64,000 nucleotides of DNA from Brachynemurus nebulosus. Lineage: Eukaryota > Arthropoda > Insecta > Neuroptera > Myrmeleontidae. The stretch spans positions 14,040,832 through 14,104,831 of the forward strand of contig JAPWDM010000005.1 in assembly GCA_035578155.1 (NCBI GenBank). Direction: 5' to 3'. Below the pieces are notes generated by a model. The model was not told the origin of the DNA, did not search any database, and saw only the letters and a list, made by a program, of their open reading frames with translations. The translations under genes were made by a program, and so were the position numbers. This document shows positions 24,705-30,376 of this stretch, piece after piece (positions within the stretch are counted from its first letter, which is position 1; each line of letters starts with the position of its first letter).

Positions 24705-24860
24705 AAACATTAGCATTTATTTAGTAATGAGGTATAACGTATATTTTGAGTAACAGTGGAATTCACCAATACCTATTAATCAGTGTTAAAGTTTTTGTTG
24801 AATGCTCAAAATATACATTATACCTCATTACTAAATAAATGTTAATGTTTATTTGATATT
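24705..24860. repeat. Inverted repeat between Cys-rich copy 2 and the 120-aa gene
   Basis: A stretch reading CATTTATTTAGTAATGAGGTATAA is matched in inverted form by TTATACCTCATTACTAAATAAATG about 75-100 bp downstream, giving a long stem with a small central loop. It separates the Cys-rich pair from the next transcription unit. Confidence 0.6.
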
Positions 24861-24958
24861 TTCCATTGGTTGTGGTGTATAAACACTGATCATATGAAGG
24901 TGTGGTTGCTTTAGAGTAACTTAATTTGTAGCTGTGTGGGAATAAACATATCAGTGGG

Positions 24959-24975
24959 GTAAAATGAGCAACTCA
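24959..24975 (+). promoter_or_regulatory. Shared 17-bp upstream motif GTAAAATGAGCAACTCA, copy 1
   Basis: Identical to 25868-25884 upstream of the next gene. It contains the palindrome TGAG-CAA-CTCA. It lies just upstream of a GGT-triplet tract (about 24994-25046) and then a TATA-like box, the same order as before the zinc-finger gene. Probable binding site for a dimeric regulator; the factor is unknown. Confidence 0.6.
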
Positions 24976-24993
24976 AATTTTGTAGTTGTGTTG

Positions 24994-25046
24994 GGGTGGT
25001 GGTGGTGGTGGTGGTGGTGGCGGCGGTGGTGGTGGTGGTGGTGGTT
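24994..25046 (+). repeat. GGT/GGC triplet tract in promoter of the 120-aa gene
   Basis: Near-perfect GGTGGT triplets with some GGC, on the sense strand, between the 17-bp motif and the TATA-like box. May exclude nucleosomes or form G-quadruplex; that is inference. Confidence 0.8.
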
Positions 25047-25069
25047 TTTGTGGGTGGCAACTCATAATT

Positions 25070-25076
25070 TATTTAA
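25070..25076 (+). promoter_or_regulatory. TATA-like box of the 120-aa gene
   Basis: TATTTAA about 40 bp before the ATG at 25116, right after the GGT tract. Weaker match than the other TATA boxes of the element. Confidence 0.45.
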
Positions 25077-25115
25077 GCGACGTGCTGTAACAGAAATTGG
25101 CAGTGTATTGGCAAA

Positions 25116-25478
25116 ATGTCTGAACAACACGGTGTTGAGTTAAGTATAAGTGATCTGTGGACCACTTTTACTGCCACTGATACAACAATGGATCCGGTTT
25201 TGGAGAAGTTGAATAAACTTGGTGCTGGTAAACCATTCAAATCGCTATCTACACTCAAACCATATGAAACGTGGAAAATTCTTGATGTACGACGCATGGA
25301 AACTCGATATGGGCCAGCGGTTGCGGTGGAACTTGCAGATGCTCAAGTGTTCCTTCCAAAACGATTCGCGGATTTGGATGAGCAGACCATTCAATGTTTA
25401 CGTACAGGACAATATTTTATTACATATAAAGGAACTGATTCTAGTGGTTTTTTACATATTGTGGAATTTAGTAAATAG
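25116..25478 (+). CDS. 120-aa compact protein, candidate OB-fold ssDNA-binding protein
   Basis: Seen: 120 residues, ATG in context AAAATG. After an acidic, variable N-terminus (1-45) there is a dense beta-rich region: PYETWKILDVRRMETRYG (49-66), then alternating small and hydrophobic residues, and VFLPKRF (78-84), followed by YFITYKG and HIVEF at the end. From memory, small proteins with the pattern of a Y-x-V or W-x-I strand, R-x-x-T-R/K-Y/F-G, and LPKR are common around insect viral-like integrants; I infer an OB-fold-type nucleic-acid-binding domain, but I cannot name the family with certainty. Neighbours: own promoter motif plus GGT tract; AATAAA at 25585-25590. Role inferred: coating ssDNA during replication of the element. 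A structure prediction would decide. Confidence 0.75.
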   Translation: MSEQHGVELSISDLWTTFTATDTTMDPVLEKLNKLGAGKPFKSLSTLKPYETWKILDVRRMETRYGPAVAVELADAQVFLPKRFADLDEQTIQCLRTGQYFITYKGTDSSGFLHIVEFSK

Positions 25479-25584
25479 CTATCACATATATGATGTTAGA
25501 TGTAAGATTAAGGTAACTGTCAGATATGAAAATGAATTGATTTACTTTTTAATTTTAATATTGTAAACGTATATTTCATTAAAA

Positions 25585-25590
25585 AATAAA
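25585..25590 (+). terminator. Polyadenylation signal of the 120-aa gene
   Basis: AATAAA in the context AAAAAATAAATTATTT, 107 bp after the stop codon. Two further AT-rich stretches follow. No other gene lies before 25868. Confidence 0.45.
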
Positions 25591-25867
25591 TTATTTTACG
25601 TATAAATTCTTATATTGTTCTTATTTTACAACACACTAGAACCTCCCAAATTATATCTTGAATTATGATAAGACTCTCAGTAGGTATGGACCCAGTTGGC
25701 AACGCAATGTAATTGCCTATATTCAGGAGCAAGTATTTTAATGTTAGTGTTGAGTCACCTGACACTTGCATATAGCTCTTCATTCATTTTTCTGAACTAA
25801 TTTCCAAACCGAAAGAGCGTAATGGGGGCAAAATGTGTAAGCCGGATGTCAACAGCTACTTCATGGA

Positions 25868-25884
25868 GTAAAATGAGCAACTCA
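25868..25884 (+). promoter_or_regulatory. Shared 17-bp upstream motif GTAAAATGAGCAACTCA, copy 2
   Basis: Exact repeat of 24959-24975, again directly upstream of a GGT tract and a TATA box, here for the zinc-finger gene. Two exact 17-mers in the same promoter position are unlikely by chance. Confidence 0.65.
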
Positions 25885-25885
25885 G

Positions 25886-25958
25886 ATGTGGTGGTTGCGG
25901 CGGCGGCGGTGGTGGTGGTGGTGGTGGCGGTGGTGGTGGTGGTGGTGGTGGTGGTGGA
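25886..25958 (+). repeat. GGT/GGC triplet tract in promoter of the zinc-finger gene
   Basis: Long run of GGT with interspersed GGC triplets, ending one base before the TATATAAG box. Longer than the tract before the 120-aa gene. Confidence 0.8.
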
Positions 25959-25959
25959 G

Positions 25960-25967
25960 TATATAAG
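25960..25967 (+). promoter_or_regulatory. TATA box of the zinc-finger gene
   Basis: TATATAAG, 64 bp before the ATG at 26031, immediately after the GGT tract. Confidence 0.6.
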
Positions 25968-26030
25968 TAATCGCTAACACAATTCTGAATTAATCTTGTA
26001 AGACTAGTTGAGCTTTACACATCTATTATA

Positions 26031-26897
26031 ATGTTCGAGTGTACGCGGTGCTATAAAAGCTTCTCGCGGAAAGATTCTCTTTCACGTCATATAAGAAATA
26101 CACATATGCGGGAATTTTCACCAAAAAGGTTTGAAAATGGTTACTCTCTTGATCCGCTAAAAAGACAAACATTAGACACGGCTGATGACTTATCTAGTTA
26201 TGATACCGGGAGGAATGATGTTAATGATGACTTTCTAAACAACAAAGTTGAAGAAAGGGTCAATCCACTTGAACAAAGAATTAAAGCTGCATCAAAAGCA
26301 ATTCAAACTAAATTTAATAATTTAAGAAATCAAAATAATGTTTACACACCCAGCGATGAGTCTAATAACAGGGTTTTAACCACTTCTGATAGTGGAACTG
26401 TTATCATTCCCAAGTTAACTACAGCTTTGCAAACCCTTTTGGATATTTTATTAATCAAAGAAACTCAAAATAAAGGTGAGGATTCTAATGAACGAATAGC
26501 AATAAAACGTCCAGTCAATTCAACGGACCAAGAGCTACTTGCTAAGCGTATCAAATACAACGACTCGGAAAATGCTAATGGGCAATCGAAAAAAATAAAA
26601 TACTGGCATAATCCTAATACTTTAATAGATGAATTACGACGTTTATACGAGACTTCAGAGACTGGTGAAAAAATACTCAATATTATTCGGAGTTTAGAGG
26701 AAAATAAAAACATATTGTTTAACGTTGACGATAGTGAAGCTTTAATCGAAGAGTTAGATGCTTTAAGAGAAACTACTGTCGGTCAAGAAATATTCTCTAT
26801 ACTTCGTGAACTTCAAAAGGCTGATGTTATTGAGCCACTAGGTGATTATCTGGATGAAACTGATAAAGAAGATGCTAGCGATTATGATGATGATTAA
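26031..26897 (+). CDS. 288-aa single-C2H2 zinc-finger protein with two helical repeats
   Basis: Seen: residues 4-25 form one classic C2H2 finger, C4-x2-C7-x12-H20-x4-H25, with the usual F11 and L17. Residues 30-130 are polar and probably disordered. A lysine/arginine cluster KRIKYNDSE (172-180) and KKIKYWH (187-193) may act as nuclear localisation signals. Residues 197-229 and 237-267 are an internal repeat of the form (T/A)LI(D/E)EL-x2-L-x-ET-x2-G-x2-I-x2-I-x-R-x-L, predicted helical. The C-terminus is very acidic (ETDKEDASDYDDD). Starts at the ATG at 26031, 64 bp after TATATAAG. Inferred: DNA-binding or transcription/replication regulator of the element. The stop codon lies inside the right arm, and the left arm holds an orphan copy of the last bases. 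No named family recognised beyond the C2H2 fold. Confidence 0.8.
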   Translation: MFECTRCYKSFSRKDSLSRHIRNTHMREFSPKRFENGYSLDPLKRQTLDTADDLSSYDTGRNDVNDDFLNNKVEERVNPLEQRIKAASKAIQTKFNNLRNQNNVYTPSDESNNRVLTTSDSGTVIIPKLTTALQTLLDILLIKETQNKGEDSNERIAIKRPVNSTDQELLAKRIKYNDSENANGQSKKIKYWHNPNTLIDELRRLYETSETGEKILNIIRSLEENKNILFNVDDSEALIEELDALRETTVGQEIFSILRELQKADVIEPLGDYLDETDKEDASDYDDD

Positions 26898-26979
26898 TTT
26901 AGATATTGCGTTCAACAAACACCGCGAGATGTCACCACCGATTTATTGTCTACAGTAAATTGCTGCTTCGATTGAATTA

Positions 26980-27273
26980 ATGATAAAGTTGTGCACGTCA
27001 GCCGCAAACACCGCTGCTACCCCGACCCCCCACAACCACCACACAACCACCGAAACCACCATACAAATACCACCGCCACACAAACACCACCGCCGCCACC
27101 ACACAAACACCACCGCCACCGCCACACAAACACCACCGCCACCACCACACAACCGTCACACAAACACCGCCACCGCCACAACCGCAACACAACCACCGCA
27201 TTTGTGTGTTACGTCACCACCGCTATATAATTTGCTGAGTTATACTCCAGCTTATACACCTTATCATGGTTGA
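26980..27273 (+). CDS. 97-aa His/Pro/Thr-rich low-complexity ORF, right-arm copy
   Basis: ATG at 26980; 97 residues rich in H, P and T, ending with a tyrosine/proline-rich tail (YTPAYTPYHG). The DNA is an imperfect CCACC/ACAACC repeat, and a second frame is also open across it, so the ORF could be an accident of the repeat. It sits between the zinc-finger gene and the 58-aa gene, and its stop lies only a few bases before that gene's TATA box. It resembles the GGT tracts upstream of the two core genes but in opposite orientation. Could equally be a regulatory repeat. Confidence 0.25.
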   Translation: MIKLCTSAANTAATPTPHNHHTTTETTIQIPPPHKHHRRHHTNTTATATQTPPPPPHNRHTNTATATTATQPPHLCVTSPPLYNLLSYTPAYTPYHG

Positions 27274-27277
27274 AGGG

Positions 27278-27284
27278 TATAAAA
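27278..27284 (+). promoter_or_regulatory. TATA box of the 58-aa gene, right arm
   Basis: TATAAAA in GGGTATAAAATAG, 110 bp before the ATG at 27394. A TATATAA lies about 55 bp further upstream (near 27221). Confidence 0.55.
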
Positions 27285-27393
27285 TAGTTGAACTTACATA
27301 AAATATTATCTATTTACCGGTGGTTGTCAAAGAGTTAACATCTCTTTCGTTGAAAATTATACTTTCGTGGTAAAACAATTACATTTTGGAACC

Positions 27394-27570
27394 ATGTTAA
27401 TTTACAATTCAGCGCAGCCCACCGCTAGAGAACCTAGCAAAGGACTTTCGAAACCTAAGATCATTAAACGTAAAACTTTTGAGCAACAACACATTTCACC
27501 TGAAAATTTAGCATTCCTTAAATCACTAGGTCTTAAAGTGAAAAGAACCTGGTACTCACAAATGTGCTAA
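27394..27570 (+). CDS. 58-aa basic protein with a LxFLKSLGLKVKR C-terminal motif
   Basis: Seen: 58 residues, lysine/arginine-rich middle (KPKIIKRKTFEQ), then HISPENLAFLKSLGLKVKR, which reads as helix-turn with a conserved-looking S-L-G-L/F-K. The frame also runs upstream without ATG, so the first ATG at 27394 is taken as the start. Short proteins with a similar L-x-x-E-N-x-x-F-L-x-S-L-G ending occur, to my recollection, beside other virus-like ORFs in insect genomes; no function is established. Its own TATA box and intact duplication in both arms support expression. Could be a DNA-binding or core-like basic peptide (inference). Confidence 0.6.
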   Translation: MLIYNSAQPTAREPSKGLSKPKIIKRKTFEQQHISPENLAFLKSLGLKVKRTWYSQMC

Positions 27571-27679
27571 ATATTATTAACAGTTTGTAATTTGATGGTA
27601 AACTAGCAATAGCTATTAATAGCCATTTTCGAATACGTTCCACAAATTAACTAACTACCCCCACCACTTTTAATTATTC

Positions 27680-27687
27680 TATATAAA
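27680..27687 (+). promoter_or_regulatory. TATA box of the 161-aa gene, right arm
   Basis: TATATAAA in TTCTATATAAAGTTG; the ATG at 27734 begins 47 bp past the end of the box. Confidence 0.6.
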
Positions 27688-27733
27688 GTTGTGGATTGTG
27701 TGAATAAATTCAGTTCTACGGTGGCGGTAAAAA

Positions 27734-28219
27734 ATGGCGTTTCTTGACATACAAGGCTATCAAGGAGCTAACAACGAATTTTATTTTAAAGAAGTTGGTA
27801 TTGCTGCAGAAAATTCGGATGATATATTACATCTTATATTCGACGCACCGTTTGATTTCAACGAGTTGCCGAAGAAATATCAACGAGTAGCCAGTTGGCT
27901 TTACCGAAATTGGCATGGGATACCTTGGTCGTATGGATTTATTCCATACAAAAAACTTCATACCATATTGAAACCTATATTAAAGAAGTATGATGTTATA
28001 TACGTCAAGGGTGGTGAAAAGAAGAAATGGATATCAAGTTTGTTTGATGGTACCGAAAACCAGCCGTGGATTTTGAATTTGGAAGAAATATTTGATGTAC
28101 CGAAGATTTCCATTCTGCGAGATGAATATTATTCAAGACGCTGTATGCTTCATTCAGATAAAATTTGTTCATTAGAAAATTGTATTCTTTTAAAAAATTT
28201 TTATATGGAAAATAAATAG
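27734..28219 (+). CDS. 161-aa MAFLDIQG protein, candidate RNase H-fold (exonuclease-like) protein
   Basis: Seen: 161 residues beginning with a hydrophobic strand and acidic residue, AFLDIQGY (2-9), where an RNase H/DEDDh nuclease would have its first D-x-E; here it is D5-I-Q7. Then IYVKGGEKKKWI (89-100), an NLEEI-x-DVPK segment (115-124), and a C-terminal Cys/His-rich end, C137-x2-H140-x4-C145-x4-C150. From memory, proteins starting with (V/L)DIQG(F/Y) and containing VKG-x-EK-x2-W/F-(I/L) are widespread as hypothetical proteins around virus-like elements in arthropods. I infer an RNase H-like fold, possibly without catalysis because the second acidic residue is Q. No signal peptide or membrane segment. 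Last gene of the rightward set; AATAAA and an A17 run follow the stop. Confidence 0.75.
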   Translation: MAFLDIQGYQGANNEFYFKEVGIAAENSDDILHLIFDAPFDFNELPKKYQRVASWLYRNWHGIPWSYGFIPYKKLHTILKPILKKYDVIYVKGGEKKKWISSLFDGTENQPWILNLEEIFDVPKISILRDEYYSRRCMLHSDKICSLENCILLKNFYMENK

Positions 28220-28270
28220 ATTTTAATATATAGATTTAAGCAATTTAATTTTTTGTATACATATTCTATA

Positions 28271-28297
28271 AATAAAATTTAAAAAAAAAAAAAAAAA
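28271..28297 (+). terminator. Polyadenylation signal plus encoded A17 tract, right-arm copy
   Basis: AATAAA (28271-28276) followed by a run of 17 A (28281-28297), 51 bp past the stop of the 161-aa CDS. An encoded A run so close to a polyadenylation signal is what a retroposed mRNA end would leave; a simple A-tract is the alternative. Confidence 0.55.
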
Positions 28298-29456
28298 TAT
28301 GTGCGTTTTATTTAATTATTACCCTGCATTCCCCTATTTTTTACAGCAAAAAGTTTCTTTCGTTAACCTATAAGAGTATTAACAAAAATCTTATGAAATT
28401 TATTATTCTAATTGAAAAGCATATTTCATGATACACCCTGTATACTAAAATATTTATTAAAAATACTAAATATACACCCGTTATATATACATGATATTAT
28501 TTGTATGTTAATGATAGAGTATCAAATTCAAAATGTTCTAGTCTATAAAAAATTTTGATTTTACAGACTTAAAAATTTAGTAAAACTCAATGCTGTTATC
28601 ATTTTTATATTAAGCGACGTGTTTAACTTATAGTAATTTAAAACCAAAAATTGAACTTTTATTCTGTTTAAAAATGTTAAATACAATACTATTATACCCT
28701 AATATAAATATGTATCAGTATTAAAATGATATACATTGATTTTGCTGATTAAACAAATTTTTTGCAATATTTATAAATTATTTTATAATTAGATTTAATA
28801 CTTATTCATAAATGGCTATACAATTCGTTTACTAGTATTCATAAAAATTAAAATTATATACAAATTTTCTTTCTTATTCTCAATATACAGAGTGTATACA
28901 TAAAATATTTTTAATATACAGAGTCTATACATATGTACATACTGAATTATTTCAGATAATTTTCGTTTGATATACAAAAACAGTTTTGTGCTACAGTCAA
29001 ATTCAAAAATGTTGTGCACCATAAGAAGTAATATTTTTTGTAACTTCTTAAAATTTCAAGAACTTCTGTTAGTTAACTAAAAAATTGGTCACTGTAGGTT
29101 AAATGTTAAAGTATTAAAACTGATAAAAATAATTTCTTGCTTGAGGCCTACAATGGGTGATATTTTTTACTAAACAATTTTTTAACTCATTAATATTCCA
29201 TGACGTCATCTTTCTTATACCAAAAAAACTCCTTATATGAGTCTTACGATCATAATTCAGCTAAAACAAACATTTAATTATTAGTTGTTTGTTTATGTTA
29301 AAAATGATAAAAATTCCTGGAATTTTCCAAGGTTAAATATACAAAAAAAACCCTGAGTTACAGTTGACACCCAAATTTCCGGCAGTACAGTAGCGGTCAG
29401 ACATCTGGACCCTGGAGTCTGAAGTTAGTTTTGCGGTAGCGCTTGGTACAGTGCCC
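28298..29456. other. Non-coding AT-rich part of right arm (mirror: 21251-22411)
   Basis: About 1.15 kb between the 161-aa gene and the subterminal repeats. I see no convincing gene. It contains short direct repeats such as ATATACAGAGT (28884 and 28914) and a stretch with TGACGTCATC (near 29201). The ORFs here are short and AT-driven. The same holds for the mirrored stretch of the left arm. Confidence 0.6.
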
Positions 29457-29951
29457 CCACAAAATTTAGCGGCCTCCCCGTGGGTTAGGGTATTCCCCAC
29501 ATTTTTGACTTGGTAATGTACCTTTCGTTTAAAATGACGCAATTAAGGCAAGCGCGTGTTGGGGTCAAGGTTTGCACGTACAGTACGCTTCAAAAAGTGG
29601 TCGGATACCCTTTTTAGTTAGGGGGGCCCGCACTTTTGACACGGCAGTGTACCAAAAATTTAAGTACAGTACGGCGTCAAAAATTTGGGGCCACCCCCGA
29701 GTTAGGGTATTCCCCACATTTTTTGACGTGATAGTTCGTTTAAGATGACGTAATTAAGGCAAGCGCGTGTTGGGGCCAAGGTTTGCACGTACAGTACGCT
29801 TAAAAAAGTGATCGGATACCTTTTTGGTCAGGGGGGCCCGCACTTTTGACACGGCAGTGTACCAAAAATTTAAGTACAGTACGGCGTCAAAAGTTTGGGG
29901 CCACCCCCCGAGTTAGGGTATTCCCCACATTTTAGACGCGATAGTGTACCC
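29457..29951. repeat. Subterminal tandem repeat (right arm)
   Basis: Inverted mirror copy of the 211-217-bp tandem repeat of the left arm, with the same GC-rich runs and TACTGTAC-type palindromes. It lies 420-910 bp from the right terminus. Outside it are the paired CGCATGCGCAGA and TAACCCATTATGCG motifs. Confidence 0.8.
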
Positions 29952-30370
29952 CATCTATCAAATTGTAACCTAAAATTCAGTCTGCGCATGCGTCGTGTAC
30001 TTACATTCAATCTGCGCATGCGTTAGGTTTGCATTCAAAAACTACATTAGTGCCGGCGCATAATGGGTTAACACAAAACCAAATTGTTATAAGTAAATTG
30101 TGATGACGCATAATGGGTTAACATAAATTAATTTGGTTGCGGGTAATGACTCATCTCTTATGAATTTCAAGGCTAACAGTATGAGCGCGTGTGGGGTCAA
30201 ATGTCAACAACAAATTTTAAATACATGTACCTGGTACGTGCCGGGTCAGAGATCAATTCATACTCTAGGTACAGTAGGACCCCAAACTACACGGTTCTTA
30301 ACATCGTCAAAAAAGTAGTCCGGAAAATTGGGGTTCTACTGTGGGGTAGCTCTCTCCTAGCCTATCTACT

Positions 30371-30376
30371 TTAGTG
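30371..30376. repeat. Target site duplication TTAGTG (right)
   Basis: Identical hexamer to 20331-20336, directly after the terminal CCTATCTACT. The flanking host sequence resumes immediately (an A-rich AAAAAAATTG stretch on the right, AAAAAAATTG on the left), consistent with an ordinary integration. Confidence 0.85.

Larger units (their letters stand above)
20337..30370. mobile_element. Polinton/Maverick-like fold-back element, 10.0 kb, with 6-bp TSD
   Basis: Seen: 3.48-kb inverted arms end exactly where a 6-bp direct repeat TTAGTG begins on both sides (20331-20336 and 30371-30376). The element starts AGTAGATAGG and ends CCTATCTACT. Known: 6-bp TSDs and 5'-AG/CT-3' long TIRs are diagnostic of Polinton/Maverick elements and related adintoviruses, which are normally 15-20 kb and encode protein-primed DNA polymerase B, integrase, packaging ATPase, protease and capsid proteins. 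None of those is visible here. The element carries only small proteins, most with their own TATA box. Inferred: a non-autonomous or satellite-like derivative that needs helper replication and integration proteins, formed by fold-back duplication of the right end. Arms are nearly identical, so either the structure is young or the arms are homogenised. Another transposon class with 6-bp TSDs is possible but fits the termini and viral gene style less well. Confidence 0.8.
26891..30370. repeat. Right long terminal inverted repeat (arm) of the Polinton-like element
   Basis: The arm is the inverted match to 20337-23818. Its inner end begins within the last codons of the 288-aa zinc-finger CDS (stop at 26895-26897) and runs through the CCACC-rich ORF, the 58-aa gene, the 161-aa gene, about 1.1 kb of AT-rich non-coding DNA and the GC-richer subterminal repeats to the AG/CT terminus. 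This arm is collinear with the core genes, so it is probably the ancestral arm. Confidence 0.9.

Noticed and set aside
25219..25566. 115-aa ORF overlapping the 120-aa gene in another frame
   Set aside because: Shadow frame; its start lies inside the better-supported 120-aa CDS.
20337..30370. Densovirus or other parvovirus integrant
   Set aside because: Hairpin-like arms and small genes suggested it, but there is no NS1 helicase or capsid phospholipase motif, and the 6-bp TSD with AG ends fits Polinton-type integration better.
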